A DNA stretch of 64,000 nt from Bradyrhizobium nivariense (GCF_029846715.1 NZ_JARVWW010000005.1:186001-250000); one strand, 5' to 3'. Counted from the stretch's first letter, positions 9,351 to 19,411 are shown. Made by a program: numbers and translations. The notes: generated by a model not told the origin, from the sequence alone.

Positions 9351-10400
9351 TCAGTTGATCAGCCGTTTCGCGACCGGCGGCAGGAATTGGTCGTCGAAGA
9401 TGTCGCCCGCCGCCGGCCGTTTGCGGAATTTGAAATCCTGCGCGATCTGTTCGATCGAGCGGTCCATGCGCGCCGGGTCGATGCCGCCGAGGCCGTTGCG
9501 CCTGACTTCGTCGGTCAGGATGTTGTCGACGAGGACCGTGCGCAGGCGCTCCAGCTCAATATCGTGGTCGCCGCCGTCGATGCGGCTCGCGGCCTCGTCC
9601 GCCGCGCGCGCCGGGTCCTTCACGGTCGCGTTGATGCCGGCGATCAATGCGCGGACGAATCCCTTCACGGCGTCCGGCTTGGCCGCGGCGAAGGCGGGGT
9701 TGACCACGACGGCAAAGCCATAAGCCTCGCAACCATAGTCGGCATAGCGAAGCACGACGAGATCGCCGCCTGGCACGCCGCGGTCGCGCAGGTTCACTGC
9801 CGAGAGATAGCTGAAGCCGGCGACGGCATCGACCTGGCCCGCGGAGAGGGTTGGCTCGCGCACCGCGGCGCTCATCTTGTGGAATTTCACGTGCGCCGTG
9901 CTGATGCCGTTCTGCTGTGCCAGCGCCGGCCACAGCCGCATCGATAGGTCGCTATCGGCAACGCCGACGGTCTTGCCGTCGAGGTCGGGCAGGAGGTGGA
10001 TGCCACGGCTCCTGCGGGCGACGATCGCGTAAGGCGCGCGGTTGAACAGCACGAACACCGCCTTGACCGATGCCGCATCATCCTTGTCGCGGAAGCGGAT
10101 CAACTCGTTGATGTCGACGAGCGCGAGTTCGCTGTCGCCCTTGGCGACGCGCGCGAGCGCCTCCGGCGATCCGGCCACGCTGTTGAAGGAGACGTTGAGA
10201 CGCTCGGCGCCGAAGCTGCCGTCCTTTGCGGCAAGGAAGAACGGCGCCATGCTCGCATCGATCGGGCGGTCGAAGGCGAAGTGGATCGCAATAGAGGGCG
10301 CGGCGGTCTCAGCCGCCGTGACATCGCGTGCAGTCAGCGCGGCAAGCGAGATTGCAAGGGCCAGCAGGCAGCGAAGGGCGGTCGTCTTGAATCCGAACAT
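9351..10400 (-). CDS. ABC transporter substrate-binding protein, NMT1/SsuA-like
   Basis: A periplasmic binding protein of 349 residues with a signal peptide (about 1-30) and the type-2 fold of the NMT1/THI5/SsuA group: the AIHFAFDRPIDASMAPFFLAAKDG opening, VAGSPEALARVAKGDSELALVD and DLDGKTVGVADSD. The likely ligands are sulfonates, nitrate-like compounds, taurine or pyrimidine precursors; sequence alone does not decide. ATG 10400 was chosen because the signal peptide starts there, although the open frame continues far upstream. No cognate permease or ATPase is adjacent, so it is an orphan or belongs to a remote operon. Confidence 0.82.
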   Translation of the reverse strand: MFGFKTTALRCLLALAISLAALTARDVTAAETAAPSIAIHFAFDRPIDASMAPFFLAAKDGSFGAERLNVSFNSVAGSPEALARVAKGDSELALVDINELIRFRDKDDAASVKAVFVLFNRAPYAIVARRSRGIHLLPDLDGKTVGVADSDLSMRLWPALAQQNGISTAHVKFHKMSAAVREPTLSAGQVDAVAGFSYLSAVNLRDRGVPGGDLVVLRYADYGCEAYGFAVVVNPAFAAAKPDAVKGFVRALIAGINATVKDPARAADEAASRIDGGDHDIELERLRTVLVDNILTDEVRRNGLGGIDPARMDRSIEQIAQDFKFRKRPAAGDIFDDQFLPPVAKRLIN

Positions 10401-10533
10401 CAGTCGCGCCGGTCCCGCATTGTTGTGGTTTCGTGACGCTCGCAGCGCCGGCTGGCGACAACTGTGTCCGCACCAACATGAACGGCGGATGAGCGGCGCT
10501 TGCGTCACGATTACGCAACCCCGTTCAGCTTGT

Positions 10534-10554
10534 GTTGGGGTAGGGGAACCCAAC
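10534..10554. promoter_or_regulatory. Short inverted repeat upstream of a small secreted-protein gene
   Basis: GTTGGG (10534-10539) and CCCAAC (10549-10554) flank a 9-bp spacer, about 75 bp before the ATG at 10628 in the divergent intergenic space. It could be an operator or a leader hairpin; nothing else supports a function. Confidence 0.3.
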
Positions 10555-10627
10555 ATGGGATGTGGGTGTTTGAGAGCCATGAGCCTGTCGTCAGGCACCA
10601 TTCGAGGTCCCAAGGAGGGTCCAGGAC

Positions 10628-10996
10628 ATGTTTGACAGCTTTTCCAAGTTTGCCGGCCGCAAGGCCGTGCTTGCCACCGCCGCGGTGCTGGCGTTGACCG
10701 CGGTTGCCCCGACCGCCTCATACGCCGGCGGCCGCCACTGGCATGGCGGTGGCGGCGCAGCGGCTGCCGCGGCGTTTGCCGGCATCGTCGGCACCGGCCT
10801 CGCGATCGCGGCGACCCGCGACGCCTACGCCTATGATGACGGGCCGTATTATGGCGGTCCCGTCTATTCCAGCGGCCCTGTCTATTACGGCAACGGCCCC
10901 TATTATGGACCGGGCCCGAACTACCAGTATCAGCGTTACGGCGGCACCGCTCCGTCGGAGCTCTGCGGCCAAGGCTATTACACGAACTGCTACTAG
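10628..10996 (+). CDS. Small secreted Gly/Tyr-rich protein
   Basis: A 122-residue protein with a signal peptide (about 1-33, ending PTASYAGG), then a His/Gly/Ala-rich stretch, a second hydrophobic segment (about 50-62, FAGIVGTGLAIAAT) and a C-terminal region built of Tyr-Gly-Pro turns (GPYYGGPVYSSGPVYYGNG). It ends with a Cys pair (SELCGQGYYTNCY). A strong AAGGAGG lies about 10 bases before the ATG, and a classic terminator follows. Similar short proteins are common in Bradyrhizobium envelopes, with unknown function. Confidence 0.78.
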   Translation: MFDSFSKFAGRKAVLATAAVLALTAVAPTASYAGGRHWHGGGGAAAAAAFAGIVGTGLAIAATRDAYAYDDGPYYGGPVYSSGPVYYGNGPYYGPGPNYQYQRYGGTAPSELCGQGYYTNCY

Positions 10997-11020
10997 CTTT
11001 GGCTACCAGGTCTTGACCAC

Positions 11021-11057
11021 AACAGGCCGTCGCTCTTGCCGCGACGGCCTGTTTTTT
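11021..11057 (+). terminator. Rho-independent terminator
   Basis: A perfect 13-bp stem (AACAGGCCGTCGC at 11021-11033 with GCGACGGCCTGTT at 11041-11053), a 7-base loop and a run of six T at 11052-11057. It follows the Gly/Tyr-rich protein gene by about 25 bp. Confidence 0.9.
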
Positions 11058-11113
11058 GCTTTTGTTGTAGTGCGTTAACGCGTTCGCCATTGGTTTAGAG
11101 TAGTTTCAACATC

Positions 11114-11518
11114 ATGAGTGATTCGCTTGAGCGGCTTTATCTGGCTGTGCTCGCGGCCAGGGATCTTGATCCGGCAACATCGCGTACAGCCCGGCTGTTT
11201 CAGCGTGGGCCCTCCAAAATGGCGAAAAAACTGGCCGAAGAGGCCATCGAGGTCGTCATCGATGCGGTCAATGGCGACAGCGCTGCCGTGATCCGGGAAA
11301 GCGCCGATCTGCTCTATAACCTCACGGTGCTCTGGGCCTCGGCCGGCGTGCGCCCCGAGGACGTCTGGCGCGAAATGACGCGGCGGGAAGACATGCTCGG
11401 CATCGCCGAGAAGCTGCCGAAGTCGCCGATGAAGCTGCCTAAAGTTGCGTCACCGCGCGTTGCTGTCAGGCGGCCAATTGTCGCGCTCGAGGGTCGCGTG
11501 GCGCGCAAGCGCCACTAA
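11114..11518 (+). CDS. HisE-like phosphoribosyl-ATP pyrophosphohydrolase
   Basis: An all-alpha NTP pyrophosphohydrolase of the MazG/HisE superfamily, 134 residues. The metal-binding signature KLAEEAIEVVIDA (about 38-50), then ESADLLYNLTVLW with the second acidic pair, is intact, so it should be catalytically competent. HisE carries out the second step of histidine synthesis. This copy stands alone with no other his gene nearby and has a basic C-terminal tail ending RVARKRH that ordinary HisE lacks. It may be a second HisE or act on another phosphoribosyl-nucleotide. Confidence 0.82.
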   Translation: MSDSLERLYLAVLAARDLDPATSRTARLFQRGPSKMAKKLAEEAIEVVIDAVNGDSAAVIRESADLLYNLTVLWASAGVRPEDVWREMTRREDMLGIAEKLPKSPMKLPKVASPRVAVRRPIVALEGRVARKRH

Positions 11519-11575
11519 AAACGTCATAAAACTCGCGGTGGACAAATCCGTCCCATGGTGCTTCATCGCGGCGCC

Positions 11576-12157
11576 ATGCTGAAACGTATCTACGACTGGT
11601 GCATCGATGCCGCTCACAAGCCTTACGCGCTCTGGATCCTGGGTGCCGTGGCTTTCGCAGAAAGCTCCTTCTTTCCCGTCCCCCCGGACGTGATGCTGGT
11701 CCCGATGTCGCTGGCGCGCCCGCAGCGCGCCTGGGTCTATGCGGCGATCTGCACTGCGACGTCGGTGCTGGGCGGCCTGCTCGGCTACGCCATCGGCGCG
11801 CTGTTGTTCGACTCGGTCGGTCACTGGCTGATCCAGGTCTATGGCCTCGGCGACAAGGTCGATGCCTTCCGCGCCTCCTATGCCGAGTGGGGCGCGGTGA
11901 TCATCCTGCTCAAGGGGCTGACGCCGATCCCCTACAAGCTCGTCACGATCACCTCGGGCTTTGCCGGCTACAATCTCATCCTGTTCATCGTCTGCTCGAT
12001 CGTTGCGCGCGGCGGACGTTTTTTCATCGTCGCGATCCTGCTCAATCGTTATGGCGATTGGATCCGGGTCAGGATCGAGAAGCATCTCGGTCTCTGGGTG
12101 GCGATCGGCGCCGCCGTGCTGGTGCTCGGCTTTGTGGTCGCGATCAAATTGATCTAA
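11576..12157 (+). CDS. YqaA/DedA-type SNARE-associated (VTT) membrane protein
   Basis: An integral membrane protein of 193 residues from ATG 11576; a further in-frame ATG at 11555 gives 200. VTT-domain hallmarks are the N-terminal AFAESSFFPVPPDVMLVPMSLARP re-entrant segment, GGLLGYAIGALLFD, and the GLTPIPYKLVTITSGFAGYN motif, with a final transmembrane helix GLWVAIGAAVLVLGFVVAIKLI. DedA-superfamily proteins act in lipid-carrier and phospholipid flipping; the YqaA branch is less studied. Neither start has a strong ribosome-binding site. Confidence 0.82.
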   Translation: MLKRIYDWCIDAAHKPYALWILGAVAFAESSFFPVPPDVMLVPMSLARPQRAWVYAAICTATSVLGGLLGYAIGALLFDSVGHWLIQVYGLGDKVDAFRASYAEWGAVIILLKGLTPIPYKLVTITSGFAGYNLILFIVCSIVARGGRFFIVAILLNRYGDWIRVRIEKHLGLWVAIGAAVLVLGFVVAIKLI

Positions 12158-12203
12158 CCCAAGGCGCTTTGCCACTGCGCCAGGTTCGGCTACGGTTGCC
12201 GTC

Positions 12204-12740
12204 ATGATGCTTCGATCCGGCAATCCGGTCCTGCGACTGGGGGCGCTGATATTTGTGGTGCTTTCGCTCCTGCTGGTTGCCGTCGGTACCGGATGGCCGC
12301 AATCCGCGCCGCCGGCGCTCGGCCTGCAGGAGCAGGGACCGCAGGCTGCGCCGCCGCCCTCATCATCTCCTTCGTCGCCGCCGGCGCGTGAGGAAAATCC
12401 CGGGCTGATCAACGAAATGGGCAAGCTGTTCGACAAGCTGCCCTCGATCCTGCCGCCGATCAAAAGCCCGGGCGAGACCATGAACGATTTGTCGCGGCTG
12501 GCGACGCCCTCGACCATGGTGTCGGGTCGCACGGCCTGTCCGGCCTCGTCGAACGGCGCGCCCGACTGCAAGCTCGCCGCCGACAAACTCTGTCAGAGCA
12601 AGGGCTACACGGAAGGCAAGAGCCTGAATGCCGACTCCGCGGAAAAATGCTCGGCCAAGGTTCTGATCCCGGGCAGGCAACGCAAACCGGACGACTGCCG
12701 CACTGATACCTTCGTCACCAGCGCGCTGTGCCAGAACTGA
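12204..12740 (+). CDS. Hypothetical exported Pro-rich protein with C-terminal cysteines
   Basis: 178 residues. An N-terminal hydrophobic segment (about 10-30, LGALIFVVLSLLLVAVGTG) looks like a signal peptide or anchor. A low-complexity Pro/Ser/Gln linker follows (about 33-65), then a small domain with five cysteines (ACPAS, DCKLA, LCQSKG, KCSAK, DDCRTD) and a last one at ALCQN. I know no function; the Cys-rich part resembles conserved Bradyrhizobium proteins of the envelope. It lies 46 bp after the YqaA-type gene and 30 bp before aspA. Confidence 0.75.
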   Translation: MMLRSGNPVLRLGALIFVVLSLLLVAVGTGWPQSAPPALGLQEQGPQAAPPPSSSPSSPPAREENPGLINEMGKLFDKLPSILPPIKSPGETMNDLSRLATPSTMVSGRTACPASSNGAPDCKLAADKLCQSKGYTEGKSLNADSAEKCSAKVLIPGRQRKPDDCRTDTFVTSALCQN

Positions 12741-12770
12741 GGACGTCGCGCGAGCAAGCAAGGAGCGCCC

Positions 12771-14171
<1,401 letters not shown>

Positions 14172-14320
14172 TGTCGTCGCCCCGCGAAGAATTCCGCGGC
14201 TTGGAATTGCGGTAACCGCGTCCTCCACGGCGCCAAAACGCAATACTTGACAGTGGAAAGATTGCCTTGTTGGTATGGCTCCCAACTTCGATTTGACCGC
14301 TAACAGAGGATCGTCTCGCA

Positions 14321-15289
14321 ATGTCCATGCCTGCCTTGTTCAAGGGACGCCTGTCGATCCCCGTGATCGGTTCGCCGCTTTTCATCATCTCGGTGCCCGA
14401 TCTCGTGATCGCGCAGTGCAAGGCGGGCGTGGTCGGCTCGTTTCCGTCGCTGAACGCGCGGCCGGCGGAATTGCTCGACGAGTGGCTGGCGCGGATCACC
14501 GAAGAGCTCGCGGCCTATGACCGCGCGCATCCCGACAAGCCGTCGGCGCCGTTTGCGGTCAACCAGATCGTGCACAAATCGAACAACCGGCTCGACCACG
14601 ACATGCAGCTCTGCGCCAAGTACAAAGTGCCGATGATCATCTCGTCGCTCGGCGCACGCGAGGAGTTGAACCAGGCCGTGCACGGCTGGGGCGGCATCGT
14701 CTTCCACGACGTGATCAACCAGAAGTTTGCGCACAAGGCGATCGAGAAGGGCGCCGACGGCCTGATCCTGGTCGCGGCCGGCGCCGGCGGCCATGCCGGC
14801 ACGATCTCGCCGTTGGCGTTCGTTGCCGAGACGCGAAAATGGTTCGACGGCCCGATCGCGTTGTCGGGCGCCATCGGCAACGGCAAGGCGATCCGCGCCG
14901 CGCGCATCCTCGGCGCCGACTTTGCCTATATCGGCTCGGCCTTCATCGCCACCAAGGAAGCCAATGCGGTCGAGCAGTACAAGGAGATGATCGCGGGCGC
15001 GACGGCCGACGACATCGTCTATTCCAACCTCTTCACCGGCGTGCACGGCAACTATCTGAAGCCGTCGATTCTCGCCGCCGGCATGGATCCGGAAAACCTG
15101 CCGACGTCCGATCCCTCCAAGATGAACTTCGGCACCGACGCCTCCGGCGAGCGCGCCAAGCCAAAGGCCTGGAAGGAAATCTGGGGGTCGGGCCAGGGCG
15201 TCGGCAGCATCGAGGGAATCGTGCCCGCCGCCGAAATGATCGCGCGCTTCAAACGCGAATACGACGAGGCGATCGATCCGCCGTTGTGA
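14321..15289 (+). CDS. Nitronate monooxygenase (2-nitropropane dioxygenase family)
   Basis: An FMN TIM-barrel enzyme that oxidises alkyl nitronates, for example to detoxify propionate-3-nitronate. The catalytic histidine is present as H158 in VAAGAGGHAGTISP, and the FMN phosphate-binding segment LSGAIGNGKAIRAARILGADFAYIGSAF follows. 322 residues. It has a close paralogue at 16.4 kb and a thioesterase gene between the two. A TTGACA-like hexamer lies at 14247 upstream, but its partner -10 is weak. Confidence 0.88.
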   Translation: MSMPALFKGRLSIPVIGSPLFIISVPDLVIAQCKAGVVGSFPSLNARPAELLDEWLARITEELAAYDRAHPDKPSAPFAVNQIVHKSNNRLDHDMQLCAKYKVPMIISSLGAREELNQAVHGWGGIVFHDVINQKFAHKAIEKGADGLILVAAGAGGHAGTISPLAFVAETRKWFDGPIALSGAIGNGKAIRAARILGADFAYIGSAFIATKEANAVEQYKEMIAGATADDIVYSNLFTGVHGNYLKPSILAAGMDPENLPTSDPSKMNFGTDASGERAKPKAWKEIWGSGQGVGSIEGIVPAAEMIARFKREYDEAIDPPL

Positions 15290-15296
15290 TCGCTCT

Positions 15297-15414
15297 AGTG
15301 TCCCGGACGCGGTGCGGCGCGAAGTGCCGCGCCGCAGAGCCGGGACCCATCGCCGCCACAAATGGACCCCGGATCAGCAGCGCACCGCAAGTGCGCTGCG
15401 CTGCGTCCGGGGAA
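15297..15414. repeat. Intergenic palindromic mosaic repeat with two hairpins
   Basis: Two back-to-back palindromes. The first has outer arms GTCCCGG (15300-15306) and CCGGGAC (15340-15346) around GC-rich inner arms. The second has arms CCCCGGA (15367-15373) and TCCGGGG (15406-15412) with an inner CAGCGCA/TGCGCTG pair. This two-hairpin layout is like bacterial interspersed mosaic elements and differs in sequence from the repeat at 2.6 kb. It fills the space between the first nitronate monooxygenase and the thioesterase gene. Confidence 0.62.
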
Positions 15415-15437
15415 CGCCACCCGAGATCGAGTGCGAG

Positions 15438-16211
15438 ATGACCCCCATCTACCGCGTCGACGGCAACAGTGTCGTCACCAGCCCTGAGGCTGCGGGCCCG
15501 TGGGACCGGCGGATGCAGCACGGTTCGGCGCCGGCCTCGCTGGTGACGTGGGCGGCTGAGCGCATTCCGACGCCTGTTGCTATGGACATCGCGCGCGTCA
15601 CCATCGACCTGATGCGCCCGGTGCCGGTGGCGCCGCTCACGATTGCGACCGAGGTCCTGCGCGAGGGCCGCAAGATCCAGCTCTGCGGGGTCAAGCTGCT
15701 CGCCGGCGGCGTGCAGGTCGTCGGCGCCACCGTGCTCAAGGTCAGGCGCCAGGCGCTGACACTGCCGGACGACGTCAAGGCGCTGCCGGTCGAATTGCCC
15801 TCGCCCGAGGACTCGCTGGTCGAGGACGGTCATGCCGCCACCAGCCCGTTCGTACGTTCGGTCTCGATGCGCGCCGCGCGCGGCCGCTTCGGGCAAGCCG
15901 GCGCCGGCGCGATCTGGTTTCGCGTCGACCATCCCCTGATCGCAGGCGAAGCCGTGTCGCAGGCGATGCGCGCCGTGGTTGCGGCCGATTTTTCCAACGG
16001 CACCGCCTCGACGCTCGACTTCCGCGCCTGGACCTACATCAACGCCGACCTCACCGTGAGCTTTTCGCGCCAGCCGATCGGCGAGTGGATCCTGCTCGAC
16101 GGCGACTCCTGGATCGGTCCTGATGGCACCGGGCTTGCGATGTCGCGGCTGGCCGACCGGCAGGGCTATTTCGGCCGCGCGGTGCAAAGCCTGGTGATCG
16201 AGAAGCGGTAA
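15438..16211 (+). CDS. Acyl-CoA thioesterase family protein (double hot-dog)
   Basis: 257 residues of the TesB-like 4HBT_3 group. The N-terminal half carries GPWDRRMQHGSAPASLVTWAAER and TIDLMRPVPVAPLTIATEVLREGRKIQL; the C-terminal half has LDFRAWTYINADLTVSFSRQPIGEWILLDGDSWIGPDGTG, the second hot-dog with its usual active-site acid. ATG 15438 was chosen because homologous structure starts there; the frame upstream runs into the repeat element. It probably hydrolyses an acyl-CoA; substrate unknown. It lies between two nitronate monooxygenase genes. Confidence 0.82.
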   Translation: MTPIYRVDGNSVVTSPEAAGPWDRRMQHGSAPASLVTWAAERIPTPVAMDIARVTIDLMRPVPVAPLTIATEVLREGRKIQLCGVKLLAGGVQVVGATVLKVRRQALTLPDDVKALPVELPSPEDSLVEDGHAATSPFVRSVSMRAARGRFGQAGAGAIWFRVDHPLIAGEAVSQAMRAVVAADFSNGTASTLDFRAWTYINADLTVSFSRQPIGEWILLDGDSWIGPDGTGLAMSRLADRQGYFGRAVQSLVIEKR

Positions 16212-16413
16212 GGCACCTCGTCTATCCCACCATCCGGTCCCGCCCGCTCCAAAAGCTCGCGCGCAGCACCTTCTTGTCGGAGACGATGCGTGGAGCGGAT
16301 CGGACATATGTTTCCTCATTGCTTTGCCATCGGCTTTTGACGTGCCAATGTTGCGCACAAGGCCAGCACAGGAATGCGGGATGGAACGACAAAGCTCGCG
16401 CAGGGAGGCATGT

Positions 16414-17388
16414 GTGACGTCCGATCGACTGCAACGCTTTCGCGATCGTCTCAGTCTGCCTTTGATCGCGGCGCCGATGTTTCTGGTGTCGGGCGTCGAG
16501 CTCATGGTCGCGGCCTGCCGTAACGGTGTGATCGGCAGCTTCCCTACCGTGAATTGCCGCAGCGCCGAACAGCTTGAGGCGTGGCTCACCGAAATCGAAA
16601 CGCGGCTGCGGCATCACGAGGATCAAACCGGTCGCATGGCCGCGCCACTCTGCCCGAACCTGATCGTGCATCGCTCCAACGCGAGGCTGGAGCAGGATCT
16701 CGCTGTGCTGCTGCGCCACAGGCCGGAGATCGTCATTACCTCTGTTGGATCGCCCGCGCCGGTATTGAAGCCGCTGCATGAAGCCGGCGCGCTGGTGCTG
16801 GCGGACGTGGCCTCGATCCGCCACGCCCAGCGCGCGGCGGAGGCTGGCGCCGACGGGCTCGTGCTGCTCACCGCGGGCGCAGGCGGGCAGACCGGCTGGC
16901 TCAACCCGTTTGCCTTCGTCCGGGCGGTGCGCGCATTCTACGATGGCATCGTCGTGCTCGCCGGCGGCATCAGCGACGGCCGCGCGCTGCATGCGGGCGA
17001 AGTGCTCGGCTGCGATCTTGGCTACATGGGCACAAAATTCATAGCGACGCGCGAGAGCATGGCGGACGAGCGTCACAAGCGAATGCTGGTCGACGGCAGC
17101 GCGGACGACATTTTCCTGACCACCGCGTTCACGGGCCTGCAGACCAGCATGCTCAAGCCGTCGATCGTCGCAGCCGGTCTCGACCCCGACGATCTGCCGA
17201 CGCGCGGCGCGATCGACATCGGCAAGGACATCGACGTCAACGCGCGCGAGAGCCGCCCAAGGCGCTGGCGCGATATCTGGAGCGGCGGGCATTCGATATC
17301 GGGCGTGACCGAAGTGATGGAGGTCAACGATCTCGTCGCGCGGACGGTCGCCGAGTATCGAGAGGCCGGTGGCCGCCTCTCCCCGTAA
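16414..17388 (+). CDS. Nitronate monooxygenase-like FMN protein with Gln at the catalytic position
   Basis: A paralogue of the gene at 14.3 kb, similar along its whole length: LSLPLIAAPMFLVSGVEL, GSFPTVNCRS, a His-rich middle, and the FMN segment LAGGISDGRALHAGEVLGCDLGYMGTKF. The residue matching the catalytic His is Gln here (LLTAGAGGQTGWLNP, Q159), so classical nitronate oxidation is doubtful; an enoyl-reductase-like or other flavin role is possible. The start is GTG 16414 because AGGGAGG lies 5-6 bases upstream; it gives 324 residues, close to the paralogue. Confidence 0.83.
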   Translation: MTSDRLQRFRDRLSLPLIAAPMFLVSGVELMVAACRNGVIGSFPTVNCRSAEQLEAWLTEIETRLRHHEDQTGRMAAPLCPNLIVHRSNARLEQDLAVLLRHRPEIVITSVGSPAPVLKPLHEAGALVLADVASIRHAQRAAEAGADGLVLLTAGAGGQTGWLNPFAFVRAVRAFYDGIVVLAGGISDGRALHAGEVLGCDLGYMGTKFIATRESMADERHKRMLVDGSADDIFLTTAFTGLQTSMLKPSIVAAGLDPDDLPTRGAIDIGKDIDVNARESRPRRWRDIWSGGHSISGVTEVMEVNDLVARTVAEYREAGGRLSP

Positions 17389-17531
17389 AAATGCGGAGGC
17401 CGACAGGGCCCCGTCGTCCCCATCACAGTTAGTCGAGCGCTTCGTCGAAGCCCCTCACTTAACGCCAGATTAACCAACGCCCGGCAAGAATCCCTCTCAC
17501 GGCCGCCAATCAGGACCGAGAGGGACAGGCG

Positions 17532-17780
17532 ATGGACTTCGACTTTCTCAACGCCAAGACGGCGGCTTCGCTGGACGAAATTCGCGTTCGCGTGGCCCAT
17601 GCGCTGGCCCGCCACCCGCTGTGCCGCAATGTCCGCTTCGACATCGTCAGCGTCCCCCGCACCCGCCGGGGCGGCAATTGGACGGTGACGCTGCAATCGG
17701 TCGAGCCGCGCGGCGTCTGGGAGGCCTCGGAGATCGTGGCCGACATCCAGGACGCTTACGATCTGGCGCTAGCTGCCTGA
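17532..17780 (+). CDS. Small conserved hypothetical protein
   Basis: 82 residues, no membrane segment or signal peptide. The sequence reads as one compact alpha/beta domain: a helix with DEIRVRVAHALARHPLC, a strand RFDIVSVPRTRRGG, a strand NWTVTLQSVEP, then a C-terminal helix ASEIVADIQDAYDLALAA. A purine-rich GAGAGGGACAGG lies before the ATG. I do not recognise a function. Confidence 0.68.
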   Translation: MDFDFLNAKTAASLDEIRVRVAHALARHPLCRNVRFDIVSVPRTRRGGNWTVTLQSVEPRGVWEASEIVADIQDAYDLALAA

Positions 17781-17879
17781 TCCTCTTGAGCTTTCCGGGT
17801 GTCGCCGCAGTCCGCGCGATTGCCGCCGCAATGGCACGGTTAAGCCTTAATTTTTGCCCAGTTTCCGGGCTGTGATCAC

Positions 17880-18620
17880 GTGGACTTGAAGTCGGACGCG
17901 GAGAGACGTTTGTCGAAAGCCATCACCATCGTCGCGCTGACCTGCTTCCTCGTCCTCGGCGCCGCCACCACCGCCATTCTCGGCCGCGACAGCGTGCCCA
18001 GCGTCAGCGCCGAAATGATCACGCAGGCCCCGGCGCCCAAGCCGCTTGCAACCAACCGGGCCGCCAAGGCCGACCGTCTGGTTCCGACGCTGGCACTGGC
18101 CTCGGCCGCGATCGAACCGATCCAGGTTCCGGCCGACAAGCTCGCGCAAATGCCCGGGCTGACCGAGCCGTTGCGCCAGGCGTTTGCCGCCGCCACGCCA
18201 TCCGATTTCCCGATGCCCAAGGCGAGCGTGAACGAGGCTCCTGCCGCTGCAGAGATTCCTGCCGTCGAAGTCCCGGCCAAGCCGAAGGTCGCCGCCAGGC
18301 CGCAGCCGCAGAAATCCTATTCGCTGCTTTCCGACATGCAGATCTCGGGCATCAGGGACCGTCTGAAATTGTCGTCGTCGCAGGAATATTACTGGCCCTC
18401 GGTCGAGACCGCGCTGCGCAATGTCGTCCGCAAGATTTCGGCAAACAAGCTGTCCAATCCGAACGTGCAGGGCGTGCCGATCGATCCCAATTGCGACGAG
18501 GTCCAGCAGTTGAAGTCGGCCGCTATGCCGCTGTTGTTCCAGCTGCGTGACGACCAGAAAGAGGAAGTGCGCAAGCTCGCCCGCATCATCGGGCTCGAGA
18601 AGGTCGCGCAGCAGATCTGA
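17880..18620 (+). CDS. Hypothetical membrane-anchored protein, Ala/Pro-rich linker
   Basis: 246 residues from GTG 17880. One transmembrane helix (about 14-35, AITIVALTCFLVLGAATTAILG), a long Ala/Pro-rich periplasmic linker (about 40-145), and a folded C-terminal domain (about 150-246) with LLSDMQISGIRDRLKLSSSQEYYWPSVE and helices up to ARIIGLEKVAQQI. The C-terminal part resembles an LTXXQ-type helical repeat of periplasmic stress proteins, but only loosely. One cysteine (NCDEV). Function unknown; no ribosome-binding site close to the start. Confidence 0.7.
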   Translation: MDLKSDAERRLSKAITIVALTCFLVLGAATTAILGRDSVPSVSAEMITQAPAPKPLATNRAAKADRLVPTLALASAAIEPIQVPADKLAQMPGLTEPLRQAFAAATPSDFPMPKASVNEAPAAAEIPAVEVPAKPKVAARPQPQKSYSLLSDMQISGIRDRLKLSSSQEYYWPSVETALRNVVRKISANKLSNPNVQGVPIDPNCDEVQQLKSAAMPLLFQLRDDQKEEVRKLARIIGLEKVAQQI

Positions 18621-18706
18621 CGCGTAAGTTCCTCCCGGAACTGCGCCCGTACCAGGAACATCAGGCAATCGACAAGCGTTGCCCGCTCCAAAGAGGGAGT
18701 GGACCA

Positions 18707-19411
18707 ATGCGCGCCTCGACAGCCTATTTCGTCGGTGCCGGAACCATTGTCGCGGCCATCGCCATTGGTCTCGGCGGCGGCATTGTCGCCGGCAATATCA
18801 TGAATCCGGTCTCGCCCAAGCAGGGGCCCGATACCAGCAAGATGGCGCAGCGCGCTGACGCCGCCAAACCCGCGACGACGAACGCGCCATCCGAGCGTCT
18901 GCAATACCTCACCGGCTCGCAAGCCTTCGGCGCCATGGTCGCCGCGCCGGAGCAGGCCGAGTCCAAGTCTGAAGCCAAGTCCGAACCCAAGTCCGAAGCC
19001 GCAAAGCTAGACACGCAGACCACTCAGGCGAACGCTGAACCGCCGCCGCCACAGCCTTCGCAAGCGGCCGCGATGGAACAGTCCCCGGCACCGGCATCGC
19101 CTCCGCAAGTCGCAAAACCTGCCGAGCAGCAGGCTTCGACGGGACCGTCCTCCTCGATTGACAACGCTTACGCCAAAGCCAGGGATTTTGACGTGAAGCG
19201 TGCCGCGTCCGAGAGGCGCCGGATGGAGCGTCGCGAGCGCTGGGCCGAGCGCCGCCATTACGACCCTCGCGAGTCGCGTGGCATGCGCGACCGCACCGAT
19301 TGGGACGACGTCGCGCGCAACATCCGCGAAGATTCCGATGCGCGCGATGTCTCGAGCCGGCCGCGCGGCGGCTTCCCGCAGATCAGGCTGTTCGGGCCTG
19401 ACGACGACTAG
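18707..19411 (+). CDS. Hypothetical membrane-anchored protein, low-complexity and Arg-rich
   Basis: 234 residues. An N-terminal membrane segment (about 5-30, AYFVGAGTIVAAIAIGLGGGIVAGNIM) is followed by a low-complexity region with tandem KSEAKSEPKSEA units and a Pro/Gln/Ala stretch. The C-terminal third is strongly basic (VKRAASERRRMERRERWAERRHY), ending with an acidic GPDDD. A good AGAGGGAG precedes the ATG. It looks like a periplasmic cell-wall- or polymer-binding protein; that is inference from composition. Confidence 0.7.
   Translation: MRASTAYFVGAGTIVAAIAIGLGGGIVAGNIMNPVSPKQGPDTSKMAQRADAAKPATTNAPSERLQYLTGSQAFGAMVAAPEQAESKSEAKSEPKSEAAKLDTQTTQANAEPPPPQPSQAAAMEQSPAPASPPQVAKPAEQQASTGPSSSIDNAYAKARDFDVKRAASERRRMERRERWAERRHYDPRESRGMRDRTDWDDVARNIREDSDARDVSSRPRGGFPQIRLFGPDDD

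Noticed and set aside
10500..11090. Long upstream extension of the NMT1-like binding protein gene
   Set aside because: The signal peptide begins at 10400; upstream residues are unlike the family and run antisense through the small Gly/Tyr-rich gene.
14247..14276. TTGACA promoter before the first nitronate monooxygenase
   Set aside because: A good -35 hexamer, but no -10 at 16-18 bp matches more than three positions, so it was not listed as a feature.
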